This document shows, piece after piece, positions 9,280 to 18,175 of a stretch of DNA of 64,000 bases (the stretch's first letter is position 1; each line of letters starts with the position of its first letter). The notes under the pieces are model-generated. The model saw only the letters and a program-made list of their open reading frames with translations, made no database searches and was not told the origin of the DNA. The stretch comes from JBFWUM01 sp050247255 (GTDB taxonomy: Bacteria; Acidobacteriota; Vicinamibacteria; Vicinamibacterales; UBA2999), in contig JBFWUM010000002.1 in NCBI GenBank assembly GCA_050247255.1, positions 134,506-198,505 of the forward strand. The letters run 5' to 3'. The translations under genes and the position numbers were made by a program.

Positions 9280-11169
9280 ATGTGCGGCATTTCCGGACGC
9301 GTCGAGCTGGCCGGCGGCATCGCTCCGGTCGACGGCGATCGCCTGGCCCTGGACGCCATCCGTCACCGCGGTCCCGACGATGAGGGGCAGTGGTACGGCG
9401 CCGCCGTCTGTCTGGGCATGCGCCGGCTGTCGGTGATCGACCTCAACACCGGGCACCAGCCGGTGTTCAACGAGGACCGTTCGGTTGCCGTCGTCTACAA
9501 CGGCGAGATTTACAACTTCCAGGACGTGCGACGCGAGCTCGAGTCACACGGGCACCGGTTTGCGACGGCCAGCGACACCGAGGTCATCGCCCACGGCTGG
9601 GAGCAGTGGGGCGAGGGCATCGCCGAGCGGCTGAACGGGATGTTCGCCTTTGCCGTGGCCGACGAGCGGCAGCAGGTCGTCTGGGTGGTCCGTGACCGCG
9701 TCGGGATCAAGCCCTTGTACTACCTCCACGAGCCGGGCCGGCGGCTGCTGTTCGCGTCCGAGATCAAGGCGCTCCTCGCCCACGCCGGCGTCGCGCGCGA
9801 AGTCGACGATGAAGGGCTGCTGAACTTCCTCGCCTACGGCCATGCCGTGGCACCGGCCACGATGTACAAGGGCGTGCGGAAGCTGATGCCCGGGTATTCG
9901 CTGCGCATCGAACGCGGGCAGGTGGCGATCCGGCGCTGGTGGCAGCCGACGCTTCGGGAAGACCGGTCCGTGCCCGAGGTGGAGTGGGAGCGGCAGATTC
10001 GCGCCCTGTTGGAGGACAGCGTGCGGCGCCAGATGGTCGCCGACGTGCCGGTTGGGGCGTTCCTCAGCGGCGGCGTCGACTCCAGCACGGTGGTTGCGCT
10101 GATGACCCGCAACACCAGCCACCGGGTGCAGACCTTTGCGGTCGGCTTCGACCACGGCCGCGAGTTCAACGAGCTGCCCGACGCCCGGCGTGTGGCGCAG
10201 CACCTGGGGACCGAACACCACGAGCTGCTGGTCCGGCCGTCGCAGCTCGTCGACGTGCTGCAGACGCTCGTCTACCACTTCGACGAGCCGTTCGGCGATG
10301 CCGCCTGCTTTCCCACCTACCTGGTCTCGCGCCTGGCGCGGCAGCACGTGACCGTGGCGCTCACCGGCGAAGGCGGAGACGAGCTGTTCGGCGGCTACCG
10401 GCGGTACCGTGCCGGCGCCTGGATGCGGACGCTCGGCCCGCTGCTGGCTGCCGGGCACCTCGGGCTGGCTCCGGTTGCCGCCGTGGTGCCGCGGCTACGG
10501 CGGTTGAAGAAGCTGGCCGAAGCCGCGGCGACCACCGACCCGGTGACGCGCTACTCGCAATTCCTGCGCGTGTTCAGCGACGACCTGCTGGCGCGCGTGG
10601 TTGCCGACCGCTATGCCGCGAGCGCGCGGCGCTTCGACGCCGTGGCGCCGTACCGGCGCCTGATGTCCGAATCGGCCGGCGCCGACCACATGAACCAGCT
10701 GATGTTCGCCGACCTGATGACGTGGCTGCCCGACACCTACCTGGAGAAGGTCGACAAGTCGAGCATGGCGGTCAGCCTGGAAGCGCGCGTGCCGCTGCTC
10801 GATCACCGGCTGGTCGAGTTGTCGCTGCGAATCCCGGCGCGGTTCAAGATGTCGGGCGGCGTGTCGAAGCGCATCCTGAAGCGCGCGGTCGCCGACCTGC
10901 TGCCGCCGGAGACGCTGACCAAGCCCAAGCACGGTTTTGCGGTGCCGACCGACCCCTGGTTCCGCGGCGAGCTGCGCCAGTTCGCGTATGACGTGCTGCT
11001 GGATCCGCGAACGCGCCAGCGCGGCTACTTCCGCCCCGAGGCCGTCGAGCGGCTCTGGCGCGAGCACCAGAGCGGGCGCGAGGTCCGCGACGCCCACCTG
11101 TGGCTGCTGCTCAACTTCGAACTCTGGGCCAGGCGCTACCTCGATGCGCAGGAAGTCAAGGCGGCGTGA
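9280..11169 (+). CDS. asnB: Asparagine synthase-type glutamine amidotransferase (first of two)
   Basis: 629 residues from ATG 9280. Cys2 is the glutaminase nucleophile (MCGISG), followed by IRHRGPDDEGQW and YNGEIYNF of the Ntn domain. The synthetase domain has the PPi loop SGGVDSS at residues 263-269 and GEGGDELFGGYRRY. Family enzymes amidate an aspartate or, in polysaccharide loci, a uronic acid carboxylate. Next to an XrtA-type deacetylase and a GT4 this fits the exosortase-cluster amidotransferase group or a WbpS/VioB-like uronamide former. I infer sugar amidation rather than asparagine supply. The stop codon overlaps the next gene by one base. Confidence 0.92.
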   Translation: MCGISGRVELAGGIAPVDGDRLALDAIRHRGPDDEGQWYGAAVCLGMRRLSVIDLNTGHQPVFNEDRSVAVVYNGEIYNFQDVRRELESHGHRFATASDTEVIAHGWEQWGEGIAERLNGMFAFAVADERQQVVWVVRDRVGIKPLYYLHEPGRRLLFASEIKALLAHAGVAREVDDEGLLNFLAYGHAVAPATMYKGVRKLMPGYSLRIERGQVAIRRWWQPTLREDRSVPEVEWERQIRALLEDSVRRQMVADVPVGAFLSGGVDSSTVVALMTRNTSHRVQTFAVGFDHGREFNELPDARRVAQHLGTEHHELLVRPSQLVDVLQTLVYHFDEPFGDAACFPTYLVSRLARQHVTVALTGEGGDELFGGYRRYRAGAWMRTLGPLLAAGHLGLAPVAAVVPRLRRLKKLAEAAATTDPVTRYSQFLRVFSDDLLARVVADRYAASARRFDAVAPYRRLMSESAGADHMNQLMFADLMTWLPDTYLEKVDKSSMAVSLEARVPLLDHRLVELSLRIPARFKMSGGVSKRILKRAVADLLPPETLTKPKHGFAVPTDPWFRGELRQFAYDVLLDPRTRQRGYFRPEAVERLWREHQSGREVRDAHLWLLLNFELWARRYLDAQEVKAA

Positions 11170-12371
11170 TGCCGCCGCGGCCTCGTGTCGTCCATGCGAC
11201 GACGGTGGACATGAGCGTGCGGCACCTGCTGCTCAACCAGTTGCTGTCGCTGCGGGATGCCGGCTTCGAGGTGAGTGCCATTTCCGCCGCAGGCCCGGAC
11301 CTCGACCCCGTTGCCGCCGCTGGCGTACCCCACTACCCGGTCTCATTCACGCGCCGCATGACGCCGCTGGCCGACCTGCGCGCGGCGTGGCAGCTGTGGC
11401 GGCTGTTCCGCCGGGAGCGCTTCACCATCGTCCACACCCACCAGGTCAAGGCGGCGCTCTTCGGCCAGCTCGCGGCGCGCCTCGCCGGTGTGCCCGTCGT
11501 CGTGAACACCATCCACGGGTTCTACTTCCACGAGCGCACGCCGCGGTTGAAGCGCCGTGCCTGGATTCTCCTCGAGCGCCTGATGGCCCGGCTGTCGACG
11601 CTGATCCTGTCGCAGAACCGCGAGGATATCGAGACCGCGATCGCGGAAGGCATCTGCCGCCGTGAGCAGATTCGCTACATCGGCAACGGCATCGATCTGA
11701 CGCGCTTCGATCGCGGCGTCATCGATGCCGCGCAGCTTGCGGCGCTGCGGCAGTCGCTCGGCATTGCCCCCGGCGATCGCGTCGTCGGCTTCGTCGGCCG
11801 CCTGGTGCGCGAGAAGGGCGTGTTCGAGCTGTTCGACGCCGTGCGGCAGCTCCAGGCCCGCGTGCCGCAGCTGCGCCTGTTGGTGATCGGGCCGGTCGAC
11901 AGCGAGAAACCGGATGCCATCGATCCCGGCTCCGATCGCCTGCGCGACCTGGCCGGGACGGCGGTCTTCACCGGCTACCGTCACGACATGCCGCAGCTGT
12001 ATGCGTTGATGGATGTGTGCGTGCTGCCCTCGCATCGCGAGGGAATGCCGCGATCGCCGATGGAGGCGTCGGCGATGGGGGTTCCGTGCGTCGCCACGGC
12101 CATTCGCGGCTGCCGCGAGGTCGTGGTCGAGGGAGAGAACGGCTTCCTGGTGCCGCTCGGCAATGTCCCGGCGATGGCCGAGGCGATCGCCACGGTGCTC
12201 GAAAACCCGGCACATGCCGCCGCCATGCGCGAGCGGGCGCGCGCGCTCGCGGTCGAGCGCTTCGACGAGCGGCACGTCTTCCAGCGCGTCGCCGCGGCGT
12301 ACCGCGAGCTGCTCGGTGATTGCGGCCTGCCGGTGGGTGGTACGCCCCACACGGAGACGGCGCGCGCGTGA
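11169..12371 (+). CDS. Glycosyltransferase family 4-like protein
   Basis: ATG 11169 overlaps the amidotransferase stop; the open frame further upstream is a shadow. The 400-residue protein starts RVVHATTVDMSVRHLLLNQL, with FTIVHTHQVKAALFGQLAAR and NTIHGFYFHE in the acceptor domain, then RYIGNGIDLTRF at the domain junction. The donor domain has VGFVGRLVREKGV, VLPSHREGMPRSPMEASAMG (the EGMPRSPMEA donor-phosphate site) and REVVVEGENGFLVP. This set matches PglA/WsaF/CapM-like GT4 enzymes that add the first or second sugar to undecaprenyl-linked diNAcBac. The next three genes being PglC/D/E-like strengthens that reading. Confidence 0.9.
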   Translation: MPPRPRVVHATTVDMSVRHLLLNQLLSLRDAGFEVSAISAAGPDLDPVAAAGVPHYPVSFTRRMTPLADLRAAWQLWRLFRRERFTIVHTHQVKAALFGQLAARLAGVPVVVNTIHGFYFHERTPRLKRRAWILLERLMARLSTLILSQNREDIETAIAEGICRREQIRYIGNGIDLTRFDRGVIDAAQLAALRQSLGIAPGDRVVGFVGRLVREKGVFELFDAVRQLQARVPQLRLLVIGPVDSEKPDAIDPGSDRLRDLAGTAVFTGYRHDMPQLYALMDVCVLPSHREGMPRSPMEASAMGVPCVATAIRGCREVVVEGENGFLVPLGNVPAMAEAIATVLENPAHAAAMRERARALAVERFDERHVFQRVAAAYRELLGDCGLPVGGTPHTETARA

Positions 12372-13012
12372 GTCGTGGCGGTCACTCGTGGGCGAAGCGC
12401 GCGTTCGATCTGACGCTCGGCACCCTGCTGCTCGTCGTGGCGCTGCCGCTGATGGCGGTGACGGCATTGGTCGTGCGTTTGACGCTCGGCTCGCCGGTGC
12501 TGTTCGCCCAGGAGCGACCAGGCCTGCACGAGAAGCCGTTCACGATCCGGAAGTTCCGGACGATGTCCGACGCGCGCGACGGGCGGGGCGAACCGCTGCC
12601 TGACGGCGAGCGGCTGACGGGTTTCGGCCGCTGGCTTCGCCGCACGAGCCTCGACGAGCTGCCGGAGCTGGTGAACGTGATCCGCGGCGAGATGAGCCTG
12701 GTGGGCCCCCGCCCGCTGCTGATGGAGTACTTGTCCCGCTACACGCCGCGCCAGTCACGCCGCCACGAGGTACGCCCGGGCATCACCGGCCTGGCGCAGG
12801 TGCGCGGCCGGAACCTGCTCGACTGGGAGGAACGCTTCGAGCTGGATGTGTGGTATGTCGAACACTGGTCCATGGGCCTCGATCTGGCGATTCTCCTCTG
12901 GACGATGCGCGCCGTAGTCCGGGGCGACGGCATCACCCAGGCGGGGCAGGCGACTGCCGCCAAATTCACCGGGAGCGCCGCTCCACCCCCGCCGCGTGAA
13001 CACCGTGGCTGA
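12368..13012 (+). CDS. Initiating sugar-phosphate transferase (PglC-like bacterial sugar transferase)
   Basis: GTG 12368 overlaps the previous stop (GTGA) and gives 214 residues. This is the short, single re-entrant-helix form of the family: KRAFDLTLGTLLLVVALPLM, then GSPVLFAQERPGLHEKPF, IRKFRTM, RRTSLDELPELVNV and MSLVGPRPLL. The enzyme moves phospho-sugar from UDP-sugar to undecaprenyl phosphate, starting the lipid-linked glycan on the inner membrane's cytoplasmic side. Adjacent PglD- and PglE-like genes suggest UDP-diNAcBac or a related 4-amino sugar as donor. The C-terminus has a short proline-rich tail. It lacks the long WbaP/WcaJ-type N-terminal membrane domain. Confidence 0.9.
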   Translation: MSRGGHSWAKRAFDLTLGTLLLVVALPLMAVTALVVRLTLGSPVLFAQERPGLHEKPFTIRKFRTMSDARDGRGEPLPDGERLTGFGRWLRRTSLDELPELVNVIRGEMSLVGPRPLLMEYLSRYTPRQSRRHEVRPGITGLAQVRGRNLLDWEERFELDVWYVEHWSMGLDLAILLWTMRAVVRGDGITQAGQATAAKFTGSAAPPPPREHRG

Positions 13013-13625
13013 CGCCGGCGTCGTCATCATCGGCGCCGGCGGCCATGCAATGGTGGTCTGCGACTCCCTGCTGTCGGCGTCCCGCCGCGTCGTGGGATTC
13101 ATCGACACCGATCCGCGCAGGTGGGGCACCGTGGTGCTCGGTCTGCCGGTGGCCGCCGAACGTGCCTCCCTGGCGCCGGACGCGGACGTGGCGATGGGTA
13201 TCGGTGACAACCGCGCCCGGCGCGCGAACTTCGAAGCCCTTGCCCGAGGCGGAGCACGCATGGTCTCGGCGATCCATCCGTCGGCCGCCATCAGCCGCTT
13301 CGCCACGGTGGGCGCCGGCAGCGCCGTGATGGCGTATGTCGTCGTCAACGCCGGCGCCGAGATCGGCGTTGACGTCATCCTGAACACCTCGTGCCGAGTC
13401 GATCACCACTGCGTGATCGGCGCGCACGCGCATATCGGCCCCGGCGCCACGCTCGCCGGCGGCGTCACCGTTGGGGAAGACACGCTGATCGGTGCCGGGG
13501 CCATCCTGATACCTGGCGTGCGCGTTGGCGCGGGCTGCCGCGTCGGCGCCGGCGCCGTGGTCGTGCGTGATGTCGAGGACGGCGCGACGGTAGCCGGCGC
13601 ACCCGCGCGTCCCCTGACCCCCTGA
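12996..13625 (+). CDS. NeuD/PglD-type sugar O/N-acetyltransferase
   Basis: Start GTG 12996, overlapping the sugar transferase by 17 bases (GTG 13005 is an alternative). The 209-residue protein has the expected two-part layout: an N-terminal Rossmann-like domain (VVIIGAGGHAMVVCDSL, GFIDTDP) that binds UDP-sugar, then left-handed beta-helix hexapeptide repeats from about residue 90 to the end, with the catalytic-site region DHHCVIGAHAHIGPG. PglD acetylates the 4-amino group of UDP-4-amino sugar using acetyl-CoA; NeuD/LegH relatives do the same in sialic and legionaminic pathways. Flanking PglC- and PglE-like genes make diNAcBac-type chemistry the best guess. Confidence 0.88.
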   Translation: MNTVADAGVVIIGAGGHAMVVCDSLLSASRRVVGFIDTDPRRWGTVVLGLPVAAERASLAPDADVAMGIGDNRARRANFEALARGGARMVSAIHPSAAISRFATVGAGSAVMAYVVVNAGAEIGVDVILNTSCRVDHHCVIGAHAHIGPGATLAGGVTVGEDTLIGAGAILIPGVRVGAGCRVGAGAVVVRDVEDGATVAGAPARPLTP

Positions 13626-13641
13626 GGAGAGCAAGAAAGAC

Positions 13642-14778
13642 ATGTCGTTGCCCCCAATCCTGCTGTCGCCGCCTCACCTGGGGTCCGAGGAAGCGGACCT
13701 CGTGCAGCAGGCGATCGCCTCGAACTGGGTGGCACCCGCCGGACCGTTCATCGACGAGTTCGAGCGCGAATTCGCGGCCTACGTCGGCGCGCGGCACGCG
13801 GTCGCCGTGTCGTCGGGCACCGCGGCACTTCACCTTGCGCTGCATGCGCTCGGCATCGGCCCGGGCGACGAGGTCGCGGTGTCGACGCTGACCTTTGTCG
13901 GTTCCGTCGGCCCGATCGTGCACCGCGGCGCGGCGCCGGTGTTCATCGACTCCGCCGCCGATTCCTGGAACATGGATCCGGCGCTGCTCGAGCGGGCGCT
14001 CGACGAACGGCCGGGCATTCGGGCGGTGGTCACCGTGCACCTGTACGGGCAGTCGGCGGACCTCGACCCAATCCGGACGCTGTGCGAGCGGCGCGGCATC
14101 CCGCTCATCGAGGATGCCGCCGAAGCAGCCGGGACCCGCTACCGGGATCGACACGTTGGCAACGACGGGGTCATCGGCTACTTCTCGTTCAACGGCAACA
14201 AGATCATCACCGCGAGCAATGGCGGCATGATCGTGACGCCCGACGAGGCCCTGGCGGCGCGCGTGCGGAAGCTCGCGACCCAGGCGCGTGAGCCGGCGCC
14301 CCACTACGAGCACACCGAGCTCGGCTACAACTATCGGTTGAGCAACATCCTGGCGGCGCTCGGGCTGGCGCAGCTGCGCAAACTCGATCTCCGGGTCGCG
14401 CAGCGGCGCCGCAACTTCCTGTTCTACAGCCAGCAGCTCGGAAACCTGCCCGGGCTCGAGTTCATGCCGGAACCGGCCTGGGGCGTGAGCACCCGGTGGC
14501 TGACCGTGCTGACCATCGATCCGGAACGTGCAGGCACGAACCGCGAATCGGTTCGCGAACTCCTCGCGGGTCAGGGTATCGAGGCGCGGCCGGTCTGGAA
14601 GCCGATGCACCTGCAGCCGGCCCTCTGCCACCATTCCGCATACCTCAGCGGCGTGTCTGATCGCCTGTTTCGCGACGGTCTCTGCCTGCCGTCCGGTTCG
14701 AGTCTGTCCGAGGAGGACCTGGCGCGGGTCACCGCGACCGTCCGCCAGGCCTGGCCTGTCTCGATGCTGTCTTCATAG
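13642..14778 (+). CDS. PLP-dependent sugar aminotransferase, DegT/PglE-like
   Basis: ATG 13642 is preceded by a purine-rich GAGGAGAGCAAGAAAGA, one of the few recognisable ribosome-binding regions in the window. The 378-residue product has AVSSGTAALHLALHAL, GDEVAVSTLTFVGS, IEDAAEAAG and the FSFNGNKIIT motif with Lys187 as the PLP Schiff-base lysine. The last motif is the form seen in PglE/LegC-type enzymes rather than ArnB. It should convert a UDP-4-keto-6-deoxy-HexNAc to the 4-amino sugar, passed to the PglD-like acetyltransferase just upstream. No PglF-type UDP-GlcNAc 4,6-dehydratase is adjacent; the nearest dehydratase is at 32724-33761. Confidence 0.9.
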   Translation: MSLPPILLSPPHLGSEEADLVQQAIASNWVAPAGPFIDEFEREFAAYVGARHAVAVSSGTAALHLALHALGIGPGDEVAVSTLTFVGSVGPIVHRGAAPVFIDSAADSWNMDPALLERALDERPGIRAVVTVHLYGQSADLDPIRTLCERRGIPLIEDAAEAAGTRYRDRHVGNDGVIGYFSFNGNKIITASNGGMIVTPDEALAARVRKLATQAREPAPHYEHTELGYNYRLSNILAALGLAQLRKLDLRVAQRRRNFLFYSQQLGNLPGLEFMPEPAWGVSTRWLTVLTIDPERAGTNRESVRELLAGQGIEARPVWKPMHLQPALCHHSAYLSGVSDRLFRDGLCLPSGSSLSEEDLARVTATVRQAWPVSMLSS

Positions 14779-14781
14779 CCG

Positions 14782-16086
14782 TTGGCCGATCATCGACGTT
14801 TCCTCGTGCTTGCGGTGGCCCTGTTCGTCTGCCGCGCCATCGCGGCGGACGCGATCGTGCCGTCGTGGCAGGGGCCCGACGAGCCCGCGCACTTCTCCCT
14901 GGCCAAGCTGCTCAGCGAGGGAGGGGAAACGCCGGCGCGGCGCGTGGCGGTCGAGCGGGAGGTGATGGCGTCGATGGCCCGTCACCGGTGGTGGCAGCCA
15001 TACGGGCTCCGCACGCCGGACCCGGTGCCGCAGTCGTTTGCGGAAGTGCCCGCGTCGCTCGCTCCCGGCACGCTGCTGCAGCCGGCCTACTACGCGCTGG
15101 CGGCGGTGGTGCTCCGCGTGACGCCGGCATCAGGTATCGACGGCGAGTTCACGACGCTGCGCTGGCTCTCGGTGGCGCTCGGGGTCGCGGCGCTGCTCTG
15201 TGGCTGGGCGGGAACCCGACGCCTGTTCGGCCCCCTCGCGGCAAGCGGCGCAGTGGCGATCGCGGCGCTGAACCCGCAGTTCCTCCTCAGCGCGATCACC
15301 GTGTCGCCAGATGCGCTGATCAATTTGTGCGGCGCCGTCATCTGGTGGCAGGTCGCCGCGCTCAGGGATGCCGTCGGTTGGGCGCAGGCCCGCTCAGCCG
15401 CGCTCGTGCTGGCGGCCGGACTCATCGCGGCGTTGAGCAAGCGCAACGGCATACCCGTGCTCGCGGTGGCCGTCCTGGCCGTGGGCGCGATCGCCACCCG
15501 ATCCCTGTTCCGCCGCGCCGGGGCCGTGCTGCCGGTGGCGTCGACCGTCGGGGTCCTCATCGGCGGGGCGGCGGTCATCTGGATCGTCTGGCGTGAACCG
15601 GCGCAGCGCCTGCTCACCTTCTGGAGCTATCTGTTCGTGCTTCGCCGGTCGGCGGCGGACATCGATCTGTCGGCGCTGTCCTTCGTGGTGACCCGCGCCA
15701 TCGATGCGTCGTGGCTCTGGGCGGGGTGGATGCGCTTTCCGGCGCCCGACTGGTGGTTCTGGATCGTCCGCGCCCTGACCATCGGCGGGTTGATCGGCGC
15801 CCTGACGCTGACCGTGCGGCGGCGGTTGCCGCAGGCGGGCTGGGCGTGGTTGTTCGTGCTGCCGCAGCTGGCCGCTCTGGTGTCGCTCTTCATGCTCAAC
15901 GCAGGACCACAAGGGCGGTATTTCTTCGGCGCGTTCATGCCGGTTGCGACGTTGATCTGGCTCGGGTTGGTGATGCCACTGGCGCCAGGCAGGCGCCCCC
16001 GCGCGGCGGTCGCCGTGATTGCCGGGCTTGCCGCGCTCGACCTGGCGGGATTCGGGCTGGTGCTCGTCCCGGCGTATGTTCGTTAA
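14782..16086 (+). CDS. Multi-pass membrane protein, DUF2142-like (possible GT-C fold)
   Basis: TTG 14782 lies three bases after the aminotransferase stop and starts a 434-residue hydrophobic protein. After the first helix comes QGPDEPAHF, matching the PPDEPAHF signature I associate with DUF2142 membrane proteins of polysaccharide loci; the acidic pair sits where GT-C glycosyltransferases keep their first-loop Asp/Glu. About ten further helices follow. The later segment LNAGPQGRYFFGAFMPV, also typical of the family, precedes the last helices. I infer a polyprenyl-phosphate-sugar-dependent transferase working on the periplasmic side, without proof. It overlaps the next small gene by 11 bases. 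Confidence 0.7.
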   Translation: MADHRRFLVLAVALFVCRAIAADAIVPSWQGPDEPAHFSLAKLLSEGGETPARRVAVEREVMASMARHRWWQPYGLRTPDPVPQSFAEVPASLAPGTLLQPAYYALAAVVLRVTPASGIDGEFTTLRWLSVALGVAALLCGWAGTRRLFGPLAASGAVAIAALNPQFLLSAITVSPDALINLCGAVIWWQVAALRDAVGWAQARSAALVLAAGLIAALSKRNGIPVLAVAVLAVGAIATRSLFRRAGAVLPVASTVGVLIGGAAVIWIVWREPAQRLLTFWSYLFVLRRSAADIDLSALSFVVTRAIDASWLWAGWMRFPAPDWWFWIVRALTIGGLIGALTLTVRRRLPQAGWAWLFVLPQLAALVSLFMLNAGPQGRYFFGAFMPVATLIWLGLVMPLAPGRRPRAAVAVIAGLAALDLAGFGLVLVPAYVR

Positions 16087-16768
16087 CCGACTGCTGGCCC
16101 GGCGTCGCCTGACCGCGTGGCTCGCTCTTGGAGCGCTGCTGGCGCTGACGCTCGTCCGGGAGATACCTCCGCCGACCGGCGACCGTCTCGGCCTTCGGCG
16201 GTTCGTGACGCCGGAGATCACCGGCTGCGATCCGGACAAGAGGTTCGGGTGCACCTTTGCCTCCCAGTCCTTCGTGATGAACGCCGACGGGCTGCGCGCC
16301 GTCGAGTTCATGCCGGTCGCGGTTGCGGCGTCACCGCGGGGGCGCCTGACGCTCAGGCTCGTCGATCTTGCCGCATTGCAGGTGATTCGCAGTCAGGAGG
16401 TGGCTGCCGCTGAGCTGGCCGCCGCCGGTGTCTTCCGCTTCGCGTTCGAGCCGGTGGCCGACTCGCGAGACGGCCGCTACCGGTTCGACATCGTCGCGAC
16501 CGATGACGCGCGCGGCATCGCCGTGCGCGCGACCCGGGGCGAGGGCTATGCCGCCGGCTCGATGCTCTGGAACGATCGGCCACGCTGGGCCGACCTGGCG
16601 TTCAACGCCGATGCCGGCAGCCGTCCCGCCTGGCGCGCCCTCTGGTCGTATCGCAAGGCGCCGGGCGCCTGGTCGAACGGGGCGCTGGCGCTGACGGCCT
16701 TGGCCGGGGCATGGGCGCTGCTGCTCGCGGTCCTCGGCACCACGGCGCGTCTGGGTGGCGTCGAATGA
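16076..16768 (+). CDS. Small membrane-anchored protein of unknown function
   Basis: ATG 16076 lies 11 bases inside the preceding DUF2142-like gene; the open frame upstream is a shadow. The 230-residue protein has an N-terminal membrane helix after a basic start (NRLLARRRLTAWLALGALLALTL). A polar domain of about 160 residues follows, with two cysteines close together (GCDPDKRFGC), and a final helix (ALALTALAGAWALLLAVL). The topology is helix, extracytoplasmic domain, helix. I recognise no family. Tight coupling to the membrane protein upstream suggests an accessory subunit or a split-off periplasmic domain of it. Confidence 0.65.
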   Translation: MFVNRLLARRRLTAWLALGALLALTLVREIPPPTGDRLGLRRFVTPEITGCDPDKRFGCTFASQSFVMNADGLRAVEFMPVAVAASPRGRLTLRLVDLAALQVIRSQEVAAAELAAAGVFRFAFEPVADSRDGRYRFDIVATDDARGIAVRATRGEGYAAGSMLWNDRPRWADLAFNADAGSRPAWRALWSYRKAPGAWSNGALALTALAGAWALLLAVLGTTARLGGVE

Positions 16769-17739
16769 TGACGGCGTATCGGGACCGGCGCGTCGTCGTC
16801 GGCGGCGGCTGCGGGTTTCTCGGCAGCTACCTGGTGCCGCGGCTCGTCGATGCCGGCGCGCGCGTGACCGTGGTCGACAACCTGGCGCACGGCGACGTCC
16901 CGGCCGGCGTTCTGCCTGCGGGGGTCCCCGTCATTCGCGCCGACCTGCGCGACCGCGCGGTCTGTGACGAGGTGCTGGCCGGCCAGGACCTGTTCATCAA
17001 CCTCGCGGCAACGGCCGCCGGCGTCGGCTTCAGCCGGACGCACCACGGCGACATGCTGGTCGACAACGTGCTGTGCGGCCTGGTGCCGCTGCAGGCCGCC
17101 GTCGCGCACCGCCTGCCGCACGTCGTCATGACGAGCACCTCGTGCGTTTATCCGGACGATGCACCCGTGCCGACGCCGGAGCTCGATGCGTTCACCGGGC
17201 TTCCCGAACGGGTCAACGAAGGCTACGGGTGGGCGAAGCGGATTCAGGAGCTGGCGGCGCGCTACTACGCGCAGGACCACGGCATGCGGATGACGATCCT
17301 CCGTCCGTTCAACATGTACGGCGCGCGGTACCCGTGGCGGTCGGCCGAGAAGGCGCACGTCATTCCGTCGCTGGTGAAGCGGATGCTTGACGGCGAGGAC
17401 CCGCTGGTCGTCTGGGGTTCGGGAGAGCAGCGGCGGAACTTCCTGCATGGGAGCGATGCCGCCGAACTCGTGGCGCGCGTCGTTGCCGCCGGCGCCGAAG
17501 GGCCGGTGAACATCGGCTACGAAGACGATACGCGCATTGCCGACCTGGTTGCGCTCATCTGCGAGGTGACCGGGCGGCGCCCGCGCGTCGTCTACGACCG
17601 GTCCAAGCCGGATGGCCAGCCGCGCAAGGCGGCCGACGCGACGCGCCTGCGCTCGCTTACCGGCGGGTTTGAGCCGCGGGTGTCGCTGCGCCAGGGGATT
17701 GAAGAGATGGTCGCCTGGTACCACCGCGTATTCGCCTGA
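16765..17739 (+). CDS. Extended SDR NDP-sugar epimerase/dehydratase
   Basis: ATG 16765 overlaps the preceding stop (ATGA); 324 residues. The nucleotide-binding motif GGGCGFLGSYL, the VDNLAHGD strand end and the catalytic Y154-x3-K158 pair (EGYGWAKR) are intact, with STSCVYP supplying the Ser/Thr. The SCVYP form and the LRPFNMYGARYPW segment resemble GDP-fucose synthase and GDP-mannose epimerase branches more than RmlB. Reaction: NAD(P)-dependent 4-keto or epimerase chemistry on a nucleotide sugar; which sugar cannot be told. The last 83 bases are shared, tail to tail, with a minus-strand gene. Confidence 0.85.
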   Translation: MMTAYRDRRVVVGGGCGFLGSYLVPRLVDAGARVTVVDNLAHGDVPAGVLPAGVPVIRADLRDRAVCDEVLAGQDLFINLAATAAGVGFSRTHHGDMLVDNVLCGLVPLQAAVAHRLPHVVMTSTSCVYPDDAPVPTPELDAFTGLPERVNEGYGWAKRIQELAARYYAQDHGMRMTILRPFNMYGARYPWRSAEKAHVIPSLVKRMLDGEDPLVVWGSGEQRRNFLHGSDAAELVARVVAAGAEGPVNIGYEDDTRIADLVALICEVTGRRPRVVYDRSKPDGQPRKAADATRLRSLTGGFEPRVSLRQGIEEMVAWYHRVFA

Positions 17740-18175
17740 GCGCGCGCGCCAGGCCGGCGACCAGCACGACCGCCGACACAGCGATGACGGCGGGAACGAC
17801 CGCCGGCCGCCGCAGCCCCGGGAGGCGATGCGCGACCCACATCCAGCTGTCGCCGTACGGAGCGTCGAAGGGGATGGCGTAGGGCTGCTGCTGGATACCA
17901 CGCGTGTCGTCGACGTCAGGATGGCGCACGATGGCCACCAGCGTGTCCCAGCTCGTATCGAGCAGGTCGTAGTCGACGGTGCGGCGATCTTCGGGGCGCG
18001 GCCGGACGAGCAGGAACTCGCGCTCGAGCTCGGCGCGGCGGGCGTCCGAGAGGCCCTCCGCCCAGCGCACCCGCACGACGGGCGCGGGTTCGACGGTCAG
18101 GTAGTAGGCAGCGCCCATCGCGCCCAGGATCGTCGCGGCGACGATGGTCAGCGGCGTCGCGAGCGGGATCCGCAT
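17657..18175 (-). CDS. Small two-helix membrane protein of unknown function (paralogue of the 23590 gene)
   Basis: The start is ATG at 18175 (MRIPLATPLTIVAATILG), coupled by ATGA to the coiled-coil gene upstream on the same strand; 172 residues. A membrane helix at about 8-27 is followed by an extracytoplasmic domain beginning VRVRWAEGLSD and containing DYDLLDTSWDTL and HPDVDDT, then a second helix and a basic tail. The same VRWA-x2-LS, LLD and HP-x-VDDT pattern occurs in the protein at 23590-24138. I know no function for this family. Its 3' end overlaps the epimerase gene on the other strand by 83 bases, and the overlap codes for the basic tail. Confidence 0.65.
   Translation of the reverse strand: MRIPLATPLTIVAATILGAMGAAYYLTVEPAPVVRVRWAEGLSDARRAELEREFLLVRPRPEDRRTVDYDLLDTSWDTLVAIVRHPDVDDTRGIQQQPYAIPFDAPYGDSWMWVAHRLPGLRRPAVVPAVIAVSAVVLVAGLARALRRIRGGTRRPSLQSPGAATPAAQTRR

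Noticed and set aside
7776..11169. Exosortase (XrtA/PEP-CTERM) system
   Set aside because: Deacetylase and amidotransferase resemble members of that system, but no exosortase, PEP-CTERM protein or PrsK/PrsR-like gene is present in the window.
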